DNA of 56,945 nucleotides from Acholeplasma sp. Its GTDB lineage: Bacteria > Bacillota_I > Bacilli_A > Acholeplasmatales > Acholeplasmataceae. The stretch spans positions 1-56,945 of the forward strand of contig QZKD01000024.1 in assembly GCA_003605085.1 (NCBI GenBank), read 5' to 3'. The translations under genes were made by a program, and so were the position numbers. The number at the start of each line of letters is the position of its first letter. Positions within the stretch are counted from its first letter, which is position 1. A model generated the notes under the pieces. The model searched no databases and was not told the DNA's origin. It saw only the letters and a program-made list of their open reading frames with translations. Below are positions 8,825 to 17,010 of this stretch, in pieces.

Positions 8825-9655
8825 ATGAAAACAATTCATGAAGTTTATGTATTAAAAAATGGTGTGAAAATGCCTAAAGTAGGTTTTGGAACATGGCAAG
8901 TTAAAAGCGGAGATGAAGCGTATCAATCCGTTCAAATGGCACTCAAGCACGGTTACATTCACATCGATACAGCGGCAGCCTATCGAAATGAGGCTTCTGT
9001 GGGGCAAGCGATTAAAGACTCTGGACTTAAAAGAGAAGACATCTTTGTTACTTCGAAACTTCAATCTCATATCAAGTCATATCAAGAAACATTGGATGCG
9101 TTTGATCAAACATTGAAAGAACTTGGATTCGATTATCTTGATCTTTATTTGATTCATGCACCATGGCCATGGAATGAAATCGGGAAAAATTGCGATGAGG
9201 GTAACGTTCAAGCCTGGAAAGCGATGGAAAAACTCTATCGTGATGGCCGTGTTCGTGCGATTGGTGTTTCCAACTTTTCACCTAAAGATATCGAAAATAT
9301 CTTAAAGCATTGTGAAATCATTCCTCATGTCAATCAGATTGCGTATTTTATTGGCAACAATCAAGAAGAAACACAAGCCTATTGTGATACCAAAGGCATC
9401 TTGATAGAAGCGTATTCACCACTAGCGATTGGTTATGCACTATCCAATCCAGAAATTGTTAAAATGGCTGAAAAATATCAGGTTACTGCTGCACAGCTAT
9501 GCATCCGTTATTGCATCGATAAAGGCACAGCACCACTCCCGAAATCCATCCATGAATCTCGTATTATCGAAAACACAGGTCTTGAATTTGTCATTCAACC
9601 CAATGATCTTAAGTATTTAGATTCAATTAAAAACGATCCAAGACGATGGAATTAA
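8825..9655 (+). CDS. Aldo/keto reductase
   Basis: 276 aa. NADPH-dependent carbonyl reductase of the AKR5-like group. The catalytic tetrad is complete: Asp48 (HIDTAAAY), Tyr53, Lys78 (TSKL) and His111 (LIHAPWPW). GVSNFS and PKSIHESRI provide the nicotinamide and 2'-phosphate contacts. Physiological substrate unknown. GGAGG lies nine bases before the ATG. Monocistronic, with a terminator shared with the convergent zinc operon. Confidence 0.92.
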   Translation: MKTIHEVYVLKNGVKMPKVGFGTWQVKSGDEAYQSVQMALKHGYIHIDTAAAYRNEASVGQAIKDSGLKREDIFVTSKLQSHIKSYQETLDAFDQTLKELGFDYLDLYLIHAPWPWNEIGKNCDEGNVQAWKAMEKLYRDGRVRAIGVSNFSPKDIENILKHCEIIPHVNQIAYFIGNNQEETQAYCDTKGILIEAYSPLAIGYALSNPEIVKMAEKYQVTAAQLCIRYCIDKGTAPLPKSIHESRIIENTGLEFVIQPNDLKYLDSIKNDPRRWN

Positions 9656-9656
9656 C

Positions 9657-9686
9657 AAAAGAAGCGCTCGCTAGCGCTTCTTTTTT
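9657..9686. terminator. Bidirectional terminator between the aldo/keto reductase gene and zur
   Basis: GAAGCGCT / AGCGCTTC stem with CGCT loop, flanked by AAAA and TTTTTT, so it can act in both directions. It overlaps the zur stop. Confidence 0.9.
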
Positions 9687-10056
9687 ATAGAGTGGATTGA
9701 CAATGTTCACAATACCCATAGATGGTCATGTCATGATGAGTAATTTTAAAATGATGTTTTAAAGCAATATCATGGGCAAAATCATCCAAATGACAATCAA
9801 TTTCATACATTTTTTGACAGCTTAAACAGATCATATAGTGGTGATGATCTTTGTGATTGACGTAATAGTATGCAGTGTTCTTCATGGTGCTCTTTGACAC
9901 TATCCCATCCGCAAAAAATGCATCTAGGTTACGATATACCGTGGATAAATTCATCGTATGATTGGGTAATTCCTCGATAATCATTTCTGCACTCTTTGGT
10001 TGATGGCTTTTGTTCAATAATTCTAAGATAAGCTTTCTTTGGTTGGTCATTCGCAT
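9685..10056 (-). CDS. zur: Fur-family metalloregulator, probably the zinc sensor Zur
   Basis: 123 aa. Winged-helix repressor that binds DNA when metal-loaded. Recognition helix in NLSTVYRNLDAF (about 36-47), His cluster HKDHHHY (68-74), and two Cys pairs at 77-80 and 116-119 that form the structural Zn site. PerR and Fur share this fold; Zur is inferred because it is the last gene of a znuACB operon whose promoter carries two Fur-type palindromes. Of two ATGs, 10056 has GGAGG eight bases upstream, and that site lies just after the outer ATG at 10071. Confidence 0.85.
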   Translation of the reverse strand: MRMTNQRKLILELLNKSHQPKSAEMIIEELPNHTMNLSTVYRNLDAFFADGIVSKSTMKNTAYYYVNHKDHHHYMICLSCQKMYEIDCHLDDFAHDIALKHHFKITHHDMTIYGYCEHCQSTL

Positions 10057-10058
10057 GG

Positions 10059-10865
10059 TTATTTCCTCCATAAGGGTTTCATCGTAAGCACGATGAGCAA
10101 AATGATCGCATAGAGAATGACAATGGTAGATCCGACGGGAATTTCGAGTGGATGTGCAATGAAGATTCCAACGATCACAACGAATAAGGATGAGATCAAT
10201 CCTAGTAACAATGTATTTTTAAAACTTTTGGTGAGTTGACTTGAAATAATGGATGGGAAAACCACAAATGCGGAGATAAGAAGTGTCCCAATCGTTCTAA
10301 CACCTACGACGATGAAAATCGCCGTTAGACCAGATAAGAGATAGCCATAAAACTGAACATTGATTTTACTGAATCGTGCATAATCCATATCATAGGTCAT
10401 AAGAAGTAATTTGCGATACGAAAGTAGGATAAATGCACCGATTAAGCCCATGATAATAATGGATAGCCACATTTCGGTTTGTGTGGCAGTGAAAATATTT
10501 CCTACTAACATACTTTCTATAGAAACTGAAAATCCTTCACCCTTCTTGATTAAGATCAATCCTATTGCAAATGAAACGGCAGAGACTAATCCGATGGCTG
10601 CATCCCCATTGATTGTTTTTGTTGTCGATAAATACTTAATCAATAACGAGGCAAGCATCACGAAAGGAATGGCAATAAAAAGCGCTTCTTCACTCAAAAG
10701 TATTCCAAGGATAATCCCTGCAAAGCTGACATGAGCTAAACCATCTGCGATCATCGCTTGCTGGTTAAGAACCAAAAAAGGGGATAAGAGTGCAGCCGAT
10801 ACAGCAAGAGCAATCCCAATGATCATGGCTTGTTGGATAAATTCATATTGAAAAAAATCAAACAT
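10059..10865 (-). CDS. znuB: Zinc ABC transporter permease
   Basis: 268 aa. ABC-3 family integral membrane permease moving Zn2+ (or Mn2+) into the cytosol, with 7-8 hydrophobic helices. A longer frame opens upstream, but ATG 10865 overlaps the znuC stop by eight bases, follows GGGGG, and gives the usual short N-terminus (MFDFFQYEF). The zur start lies three bases beyond its stop. Confidence 0.93.
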   Translation of the reverse strand: MFDFFQYEFIQQAMIIGIALAVSAALLSPFLVLNQQAMIADGLAHVSFAGIILGILLSEEALFIAIPFVMLASLLIKYLSTTKTINGDAAIGLVSAVSFAIGLILIKKGEGFSVSIESMLVGNIFTATQTEMWLSIIIMGLIGAFILLSYRKLLLMTYDMDYARFSKINVQFYGYLLSGLTAIFIVVGVRTIGTLLISAFVVFPSIISSQLTKSFKNTLLLGLISSLFVVIVGIFIAHPLEIPVGSTIVILYAIILLIVLTMKPLWRK

Positions 10866-11526
10866 GATGATGCCCCCTATGCTCAAATTCATGAAATGCT
10901 TGATAAGATCCGTAAAACTTAATCGTTTGATCGACATACATGATGGTGCAATCATCTTTAACCGCATCGGTTAAGTCATGGGTCACATGAATAATGGTTG
11001 TGTGTTCTTTCTTGTTGAGCTCATCTAAAAGCAAATAAAATTTTTCGCGAAATGACGGATCAAGAGCAGACGTAGGTTCATCAAGAATGAGTAAATCAGG
11101 ATTAGCAATCAGTGCTCGAATCAAGTAAACACGCTGCTGTTGACCCCCTGAAAGGTAGGCCATAGATTCTGTGTACAAGTGTTCGATTTCCATTTTCTTC
11201 AACCAAGTCTTGATGAGAGCACAATCCTCAAGAGTAGGTATGAGTGATTGATTTTTAAAACCACTATAAATGACTTCTCTGACTGTCATGGGAAGATTGC
11301 TTTTGGACAATAATTTTTGTGGAAGATACCCCATATGGAAAGCATTCATAGTGATAACACCGGTTGTAGGCTTGATCAAGCCAACAAGTGTTTTCACAAG
11401 TGTGGTTTTTCCACTTCCATTGGGTCCTACGATATGCAGAAATTCACCCTTCTTTAGGGTGAAATTCACATGATGTAAGGCATTAAATTTTCCAAATGAT
11501 ACAGAAACATCTTGGTAGACGACCAT
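10858..11526 (-). CDS. znuC: Zinc ABC transporter ATP-binding protein
   Basis: 222 aa. Cytosolic ATPase of the uptake complex. Walker A GPNGSGKTT at 34-42, signature LSGGQ at 125-129, Walker B LLILDEP at 145-151, H-loop HVTHDL near residue 182. The start codon overlaps the znuA stop as TAATG. The C-terminus ends EHRGHHHV, possibly able to bind metal. Confidence 0.94.
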   Translation of the reverse strand: MVVYQDVSVSFGKFNALHHVNFTLKKGEFLHIVGPNGSGKTTLVKTLVGLIKPTTGVITMNAFHMGYLPQKLLSKSNLPMTVREVIYSGFKNQSLIPTLEDCALIKTWLKKMEIEHLYTESMAYLSGGQQQRVYLIRALIANPDLLILDEPTSALDPSFREKFYLLLDELNKKEHTTIIHVTHDLTDAVKDDCTIMYVDQTIKFYGSYQAFHEFEHRGHHHV

Positions 11527-12476
11527 TAGTTTCCATCTCCAATCGCGGTTTGAATAAACTCGATATTTCGTAAAAATAAATCCACATAGGTAATTCCTTC
11601 TTCAAATTCATCTTTGGTGAGATTATGATAGGCATGTAGGGGTAGTAGTGTTAAATCATAATTCTCACGTAAGAGTTCATCTTTGATCTGATTAGCGGCT
11701 TTAGGTTCAACGAGCTCTTCAATAAATAAGTAATGAACACCTGCAGTTTTAACCGCTTCAGTGAAGCTAATTAACTCAGAAGAAGTTAAATCAGCATCGG
11801 GTTTAAAGCTTTCAAAAAGAGAAGTAATCACCAAGTGATATCGTTCACCAAATAATCCCATCGCGTTATGACCGGCAAAAAATATTTCTTGATCGACATG
11901 ACCATCTTGCATCCAAAGATCAAACGAAAGATGGAGTTCATGGATTTCTTCCTTATAGAGGCGTGCATTTTCTGTATAAAACGATTCATTTGCTGGATCA
12001 ACAAGGATTATATTTTCCAAAATAGCATCGATCAGTTGCATCGCAACGACTGGATCGACCCAATAATGAATTTCATTCTCATGTTCATGCTCATCTTCGA
12101 TGAGAGTTAAAGCGAGTGTTTCATGTTCATGTTCGTGTTCATCTAGTGTGTAGTGTTCGGATAAGTTCATGACAATGGTGTCATCACCGCCAAGACTACT
12201 TGGATCACCAATCCATTGATCGATTTCTAAACTCGTGAAAATGAAAAGTTTGGCTTCATTAATGGCCACGATATCTTTGGATGTGGCTTCATAATTATGG
12301 ATTTCAGCTCCTGGTGGAATAATCATACTTACGGTCATTTTATCGCCAACAATTTGACGCGAAAAATCATATTGCGTAAACATGGTTGTCACGATATCCG
12401 CACGAACATCATTGGTGCATGAAGCTAGTCCTAAAGTGGCTAAAAATGAAAGTAATAGTAGAGCAAATTTTTTCAT
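11526..12476 (-). CDS. znuA: Zinc-binding lipoprotein of the ABC transporter
   Basis: 316 aa. Cluster A-I solute-binding protein that captures Zn2+ outside the membrane. Signal peptide with lipobox LASC (lipidated Cys20). Metal ligand candidates are in EIHNYE, HYWVDP and GHNAMG. A His/Glu-rich loop at about 113-140 (HEHEHE and EHEHEN) marks zinc rather than manganese transporters. First gene of the znuACB-zur operon, directly downstream of the two palindromic operators. Confidence 0.93.
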   Translation of the reverse strand: MKKFALLLLSFLATLGLASCTNDVRADIVTTMFTQYDFSRQIVGDKMTVSMIIPPGAEIHNYEATSKDIVAINEAKLFIFTSLEIDQWIGDPSSLGGDDTIVMNLSEHYTLDEHEHEHETLALTLIEDEHEHENEIHYWVDPVVAMQLIDAILENIILVDPANESFYTENARLYKEEIHELHLSFDLWMQDGHVDQEIFFAGHNAMGLFGERYHLVITSLFESFKPDADLTSSELISFTEAVKTAGVHYLFIEELVEPKAANQIKDELLRENYDLTLLPLHAYHNLTKDEFEEGITYVDLFLRNIEFIQTAIGDGN

Positions 12477-12493
12477 CGTATTCGAATCTCCTT

Positions 12494-12510
12494 TTGCAAA
12501 TCATTTGCAA
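12494..12510. promoter_or_regulatory. Zur operator 1 (between promoter and znuA)
   Basis: Perfect 8-1-8 palindrome TTGCAAAT-C-ATTTGCAA, the geometry of Fur/Zur boxes. It lies just downstream of the -10 box on the minus strand, so a bound repressor would block the start of transcription. Confidence 0.85.
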
Positions 12511-12514
12511 GTAG

Positions 12515-12542
12515 ATTATAACACGACTTTTCCTAAATGCAA
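12515..12542 (-). promoter_or_regulatory. Promoter of znuACB-zur
   Basis: On the minus strand: -35 TTGCAT (12542-12537), 16-bp spacer, -10 TATAAT (12520-12515). The -35 lies inside operator 2. Confidence 0.75.
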
Positions 12543-12553
12543 ATCATTTGCAT
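12537..12553. promoter_or_regulatory. Zur operator 2 (over the -35 box)
   Basis: Perfect palindrome ATGCAAAT-C-ATTTGCAT, sharing its 15-bp core with operator 1. The two centres are 43 bp apart, about four helical turns. It could also influence the divergent rimP operon promoter 50 bp away. Confidence 0.85.
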
Positions 12554-12602
12554 AAAGAATCAAATAAATGTTCAATGTATCGTTTAAAATGATTAAAAAA
12601 AA

Positions 12603-12631
12603 TTGAAACAAAAAGTAAAACATGCTATAAT
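12603..12631 (+). promoter_or_regulatory. Promoter of the rimP-nusA-infB operon
   Basis: -35 TTGAAA (12603-12608), 17-bp spacer, -10 TATAAT (12626-12631). Confidence 0.85.
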
Positions 12632-12644
12632 AGATAGCAGACTA

Positions 12645-12672
12645 GAGTGGGATGATGATTTCCACTCGTTTT
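12645..12672 (+). promoter_or_regulatory. Leader hairpin upstream of rimP
   Basis: GAGTGG (12645-12650) pairs with CCACTC (12662-12667), followed by GTTTT. It begins ~8 bases into the predicted transcript and ends just before the rimP ribosome binding site. It may attenuate transcription or serve as a NusA target; the short U tract makes it a weak terminator at best. Confidence 0.5.
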
Positions 12673-12684
12673 ATTGAGGTCAGT

Positions 12685-13125
12685 ATGAACTTAGAGATTT
12701 TAAAACAAAAATTAACCCCAATCTTAGCTAAACATGCGTTGCAAGTCTATTCGATTCGCACCAAAAGAGAATTTGGGGAAAAGATTGTGGAAATTTTAAT
12801 CGACACCGAATCCATGGACATCGATGTGCTTGAAAAAATTCATTTAGAATTTCAAGCATCGCTTGCTGAAGATGATCTTGATCCAGACTATTTTCTTGAA
12901 CTTTCTTCCCTTGGGCTTGAACGCCCCTTAAAGACAAAAGAAGAGGTTCTAAAAGCTATCGGACGTTACATTTACTTAGCATCACCTCAATATAAAGGTT
13001 ACGCGACATTAATAACCTTTGAAGATGACATTTTAACGGTTGAAGTCAACCGAAAAGGTCGCATGACACAAATAAACATACCCTTTGATCAGGCGAGTCA
13101 GCTGCGAACCGCTATCAAATTCTAG
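12685..13125 (+). CDS. rimP: Ribosome maturation factor RimP
   Basis: 146 aa. Needed for 30S subunit maturation. The DPDYFLELSSLGLERPL segment is the family hallmark (usually YxLEVSSPGLDRPL), and a C-terminal Sm-like beta domain follows. A longer frame starts at 12652, but GAGGT lies five bases before ATG 12685 and the extra residues overlap the leader hairpin. nusA follows nine bases later. Confidence 0.94.
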   Translation: MNLEILKQKLTPILAKHALQVYSIRTKREFGEKIVEILIDTESMDIDVLEKIHLEFQASLAEDDLDPDYFLELSSLGLERPLKTKEEVLKAIGRYIYLASPQYKGYATLITFEDDILTVEVNRKGRMTQINIPFDQASQLRTAIKF

Positions 13126-13134
13126 GAGGATAAC

Positions 13135-14205
13135 ATGATTAATAAAGAATTTTTCAAAAACATCGATCTCGTAGCAGAGGAGAAAGAATTAACCCACGAA
13201 CAGGTTCTTGAAGCCTTTGTTCAAGGCATGATTGCTGGTTGTAAGAAAGCTCATGATGTGCGTTCATGCCGTGTAGAAATCAAAGAAGATAAAAATGAAA
13301 TCAACGTCTTCAAACAACACTTGGTTGTCAGTGAATATTCCCTCGATAACGATCGTAATTACACACAAGTTCTTCTAGATGAAGCCAAGCAAATCAGCCC
13401 TCGAATCAAAGTTGGTGATGTCCTTGAACAAAAGATTGATCCTAAAGATTTTGGTCATTTTGCTGTTCGTGATTTCAAAAGCCGCTTAAATGAAACGCTG
13501 ATCAACATGCAAAAAGAAAATCTTTATAAGCACTTTAAGAAGTTTGAGCATGAAATGATTAGTGCACGTGTTATTGATGTGACAGACGACCATTATCGTC
13601 TTGATATTGGGAAAGATTTAACGACTCTACTTCCTAAAAAAGAAGCACTACCTAAAGATAACTTCCACGTGAGTGATTATGTTAGAGTCTATGTGTCCGA
13701 TGTTGAAATGAAGACCAAATGGCCTAAAGTTTTTGTGAGCCGATCCCATCCTTCGCTCATTATTCGTTTACTTGAAAGTTTTATTCCAGAAATCAAAGAT
13801 GGCACCATTGAAGTCATGGGTATTTCTCGTGATCCAGGCGATCGTTCCAAGATTGGAGTTAAATCCAATGATCCCAAAGTGGACCCTATTGGAGCATGTG
13901 TCGGTGAAGGCGGATCGCGTATTCGTGAAATCGTCAAAGCATTATCCGATGAAAAGATTGATTTATTCCGTTGGAGTGATAACGAAAAAGAATTGATCGC
14001 CAACGCATTACAGCCTGCAGAAGTGATTGCAGTGACCCGTGTGAATCCCAAGGATAAGAACGCGTTAGCGATTGTTCCTGATAACCAATTATCGTTAGCC
14101 ATTGGTAAACTTGGACAAAACGTTAAACTGGCTGTTCAAGCATGTGGCTGGAGTATCGATATTAAATCGGAAACCATGGCTCAAGGGGAAGGCATTCTAT
14201 ACTAG
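13135..14205 (+). CDS. nusA: Transcription termination/antitermination factor NusA
   Basis: 356 aa. Binds RNA polymerase and nascent RNA to modulate pausing and termination. N-terminal polymerase-binding domain (1-~125), S1 domain (~133-200, including SARVIDVTDDHYRLDIG), then two KH domains (~225-350) with DPIGACVGEGGSRIREIV and NQLSLAIGKLGQNVKLA. It lacks C-terminal acidic repeats, as is normal outside Proteobacteria. AGGAGG lies six bases before the ATG. Confidence 0.97.
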   Translation: MINKEFFKNIDLVAEEKELTHEQVLEAFVQGMIAGCKKAHDVRSCRVEIKEDKNEINVFKQHLVVSEYSLDNDRNYTQVLLDEAKQISPRIKVGDVLEQKIDPKDFGHFAVRDFKSRLNETLINMQKENLYKHFKKFEHEMISARVIDVTDDHYRLDIGKDLTTLLPKKEALPKDNFHVSDYVRVYVSDVEMKTKWPKVFVSRSHPSLIIRLLESFIPEIKDGTIEVMGISRDPGDRSKIGVKSNDPKVDPIGACVGEGGSRIREIVKALSDEKIDLFRWSDNEKELIANALQPAEVIAVTRVNPKDKNALAIVPDNQLSLAIGKLGQNVKLAVQACGWSIDIKSETMAQGEGILY

Positions 14206-14222
14206 AGTTGAGGTGAATGACA

Positions 14223-14492
14223 TTGACAAAAGTCAAGAAAGTTCCTCTTCGTACGTGCGTCGTAACGAAAGAGGTTTTACCCAAAAAATCATTAGTTCGT
14301 ATTGCTGCAACCAAAGAAGGTCAAGTGTCCATTGATTTAAATGGAAAAGCACCTGGTCGTGGCGCATACTTGAAACTAGATAAAGATGTGATTATACTGG
14401 CAAAGAAAACAAAAGCTCTCGATCGCAAGCTCGAAGCCACTGTTCCTGATCATATCTATGAAGAACTTTTGAGGTTGGTCCATGAAGGATAA
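14223..14492 (+). CDS. rnpM: RnpM/YlxR, RNase P modulator
   Basis: 89 aa. YlxR-family RNA-binding protein, shown in B. subtilis to bind the RNase P RNA and modulate RNase P. PLRTCVVTKEVLPKKSLVRI and the GRGAYL motif are diagnostic. The start choice is unusual: the Shine-Dalgarno GAGGTGA abuts an ATG at 14217 with no spacer, while TTG 14223 lies six bases downstream, so I prefer TTG. The ATG would add two residues. Overlaps ylxQ by 11 bases. Confidence 0.88.
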   Translation: MTKVKKVPLRTCVVTKEVLPKKSLVRIAATKEGQVSIDLNGKAPGRGAYLKLDKDVIILAKKTKALDRKLEATVPDHIYEELLRLVHEG

Positions 14493-14772
14493 TATCGGTC
14501 TTGCTTATCGGGCGAGAAAAGTTGTGGTTGGCACAGATGTTACCATCACTGCCATGCGCAATGGGAAGGTTCAACTGATCCTATTAGCCACCGATGCGTC
14601 CCATACCACCAAAAAGAAAGTGTATGATAAAGCGAAGACCTACCAGGTCGAAGTCATTGAGGAGCTCTCCTCACATGACATTTCTTATGCATTAGGCAAA
14701 GATGACATCAAAGTGATTGGAATAACCGACAGGGGGTTTAGTCAATTATTGATGAATCAAAGAAGGAAGTGA
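14482..14772 (+). CDS. ylxQ: YlxQ, L7Ae/L30e-family kink-turn RNA-binding protein
   Basis: 96 aa. Ribosomal protein L7Ae-like fold that binds kink-turn RNA; its cellular role is not well defined. Conserved family features are [25 protein letters not shown] and the C-terminal IGITDRGF. The start overlaps the end of rnpM, and infB begins four bases after its TGA stop, so it is an integral member of the nusA-infB operon. Confidence 0.9.
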   Translation: MKDNIGLAYRARKVVVGTDVTITAMRNGKVQLILLATDASHTTKKKVYDKAKTYQVEVIEELSSHDISYALGKDDIKVIGITDRGFSQLLMNQRRK

Positions 14773-14776
14773 TGAT

Positions 14777-16612
14777 ATGCCTGTCAACAAGAAACAATTT
14801 CATAAAAAACCCGAGTTTAAAAAACCGCAACAACCTTTGCGCCGGGAGAAAAAAGATCAAGGTGATAAGATCTTTATTTATAAGCCTGAGATGAATGTTC
14901 AAATGGTCGCAGAGGGATTAGGATTATCCAATGCTTCCATGATAAAAAAATTGATGCAATTAGGACTTATGGCATCGATCAATCAAGTCATTGATCGCGA
15001 TACCATCGAGTTAATCGCGATTGAAGAAGGATACAAGATTCAAGATGAAGTGATTACTGATGTGACACGTTACGATGAAATGACTTTAGATGATGATCCT
15101 AAAGATTTGGTGAAACGTCCACCGATCGTCACTGTCATGGGACACGTTGACCACGGGAAAACAACCCTTCTCGATGCCATTCGTAAATCACGTGTGGTTG
15201 AAGGAGAAGCAGGAGGAATTACCCAGCACATCGGTGCATATCAAGTCATTCGTAATGGAGAAGCCATCACGTTTATCGATACCCCAGGTCATGCGGCTTT
15301 CACAGAAATGCGTGCCCGTGGTGCGAAAGTCACCGATATCGTCATCTTAGTCGTTGCTGCAGATGATGGTGTCATGCCTCAAACGATTGAAGCCTTAGAC
15401 CATGCGAAAGCTGCTGACGTACCCATCGTTGTTGCTGTCAATAAGATGGACCGACAATCAGCCAATCCAGATCGTGTCATGACGGAATTATCCGAACATG
15501 GACTCATCCCAGAAGCATGGGGAGGAAAGACACCTTATGTTCAAGTTTCCGCTTTAAAGAAGATGGGGATTGATGAACTATTAGATGTCATTCAACTCAT
15601 TGCAGATATCGAAGAATTTAAAGCCAATCCTAAACGTTTAGCCAAAGGAACAGTCATTGAAGCTTCTTTGGATAAGGGAAGAGGTGCTGTGGCGACCCTC
15701 ATTATCGAAACAGGTACACTGCATATTGGAGATTATATCGTCGTGGGCAATACCTATGGTAAAGTGCGCACGATGAATGATGATTTGAAGCGTCGCTATC
15801 AACAAGCTGTGCCCTCACAACCCATTGAAATCACCGGTTTAAATGAAGTTCCTCAAGCTGGGGATGTCTTCATGGCATTCACCGATGAAAGAGTGACCCG
15901 TGAAATTGCCTCATCAAGACAATCACGCGTGAGAGAACAAGAATCCAAATCGATGAAGAAGGCTTCTTTAGACAAGATGTTTGGTGATATTGAATCCACA
16001 GAAAAAGAATTAAACATCATCATCAAAGGCGATGTTCAAGGGTCCATTGAAGCACTCAAAGGACTTTTGGAAAAAATTGATGTTGAAGGATTCCATGTCA
16101 ATGTTGTCCGTTCATCCGTTGGTGCGATTACCGAAAATGATATTACCTTAGCAAACGCATCCCACGCGATAGTCATCGGATTTAACGTTCGCCCAACAGC
16201 TGCTGTGAAGTCTGTGGCTGATCAACAAGGCGTTGAAATTCGTCTCTATAACATCATCTACCGCATTCAAGAAGATATCGAAGCTGCTCTTAAAGGTATG
16301 CTCGAACCGACGTTTGAAGAAATCGTCACTGGTCAAGCTGAAGTCAGAGAAACATTCAAAATTTCTAAAATTGGGACGATTGCTGGCTGCTATGTCACTG
16401 ATGGTGTCATCCGCCGTGATGCACTCGTCAGAGTCATTCGTGATGGTATTGTGGTCTATGAAGGAAAACTTGCTTCACTCAAACGCTTTAAGGATGATGC
16501 GAAGGAAGTTAAATATGGATATGAATGTGGACTTTCGATTGAAAACTACAATGATTTAAAAGTTGGAGATGTCGTCGAAGCTTCACAAATGAAGGAAGTC
16601 GAGGTGGATTAG
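14777..16612 (+). CDS. infB: Translation initiation factor IF-2
   Basis: 611 aa. GTPase that delivers fMet-tRNA to the 30S subunit and joins subunits. A basic N-terminal tail (~1-30), IF2-N domain (~35-85), then the G domain with G1 GHVDHGKT (~121-128), G3 DTPGH (~168-172) and G4 NKMD (~222-225), then domains II-IV. It is about 100 residues shorter than B. subtilis IF-2, entirely in the N-terminal region, as in other reduced Firmicutes. fmt lies elsewhere in the window. Confidence 0.97.
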   Translation: MPVNKKQFHKKPEFKKPQQPLRREKKDQGDKIFIYKPEMNVQMVAEGLGLSNASMIKKLMQLGLMASINQVIDRDTIELIAIEEGYKIQDEVITDVTRYDEMTLDDDPKDLVKRPPIVTVMGHVDHGKTTLLDAIRKSRVVEGEAGGITQHIGAYQVIRNGEAITFIDTPGHAAFTEMRARGAKVTDIVILVVAADDGVMPQTIEALDHAKAADVPIVVAVNKMDRQSANPDRVMTELSEHGLIPEAWGGKTPYVQVSALKKMGIDELLDVIQLIADIEEFKANPKRLAKGTVIEASLDKGRGAVATLIIETGTLHIGDYIVVGNTYGKVRTMNDDLKRRYQQAVPSQPIEITGLNEVPQAGDVFMAFTDERVTREIASSRQSRVREQESKSMKKASLDKMFGDIESTEKELNIIIKGDVQGSIEALKGLLEKIDVEGFHVNVVRSSVGAITENDITLANASHAIVIGFNVRPTAAVKSVADQQGVEIRLYNIIYRIQEDIEAALKGMLEPTFEEIVTGQAEVRETFKISKIGTIAGCYVTDGVIRRDALVRVIRDGIVVYEGKLASLKRFKDDAKEVKYGYECGLSIENYNDLKVGDVVEASQMKEVEVD

Positions 16613-16613
16613 T

Positions 16614-16955
16614 ATGTCGATTACGACAGACCGTCTAGCAAGTCTTATTCAACGAGAACTTGCCCCTATAGTCAATACTGAAATTAAAGATAAGAGCTTT
16701 GGATATATCAATTTAACCGAAGTCAAAGTGACGAAAGATCTCTCATTTTCAACGATTTATTACACCATTTTGTCCGATGATCCCAAAGTGATTGAAAGAG
16801 CGAAAAAAGCATTAGAAGATGCGAAAGTTCCGATTCGTATGGAACTCGCCAAAAAGATTAAAAATACGCGAAAGATTCCCGATCTCATCTTTAAATATGA
16901 TGAGGCACTTGCTTATGGGAATCATATCGATAAAATTCTCAAAACAATAAAGTAA
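16614..16955 (+). CDS. rbfA: Ribosome-binding factor A
   Basis: 113 aa, the usual family length. Single KH-like domain; acts in late 30S assembly and 16S rRNA 5'-end maturation. RLASLIQRELAPIV at the N-terminus and a C-terminal KIPDLIFKYDEALAYGNHI segment match the family (usually RxxPELxFxxDxSxxxGxxI). Starts two bases after infB; last gene of the operon. Confidence 0.95.
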   Translation: MSITTDRLASLIQRELAPIVNTEIKDKSFGYINLTEVKVTKDLSFSTIYYTILSDDPKVIERAKKALEDAKVPIRMELAKKIKNTRKIPDLIFKYDEALAYGNHIDKILKTIK

Positions 16956-16972
16956 CTTCGGTTACTTTTTTT
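16949..16972 (+). terminator. Terminator of the rimP-rbfA operon
   Basis: AAAGTAAC / GTTACTTT stem capped by a stable TTCG tetraloop, followed by TTTT; overlaps the rbfA stop. Confidence 0.9.
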
Positions 16973-16984
16973 GTCCGTTTAGGA

Positions 16985-16993
16985 TGGTATAAT
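16985..16993 (+). promoter_or_regulatory. Extended -10 promoter of priA
   Basis: TG-G-TATAAT (TATAAT at 16988-16993), directly after the rbfA terminator and 18 bases before priA. No clear -35 box. Confidence 0.55.
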
Positions 16994-17010
16994 GAAGAAG
17001 GGTGAAGTCC

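Noticed and set aside
12645-12672. Full-strength terminator before rimP
   Set aside because: The stem is six bases with a long loop and only four U; called a leader hairpin instead.
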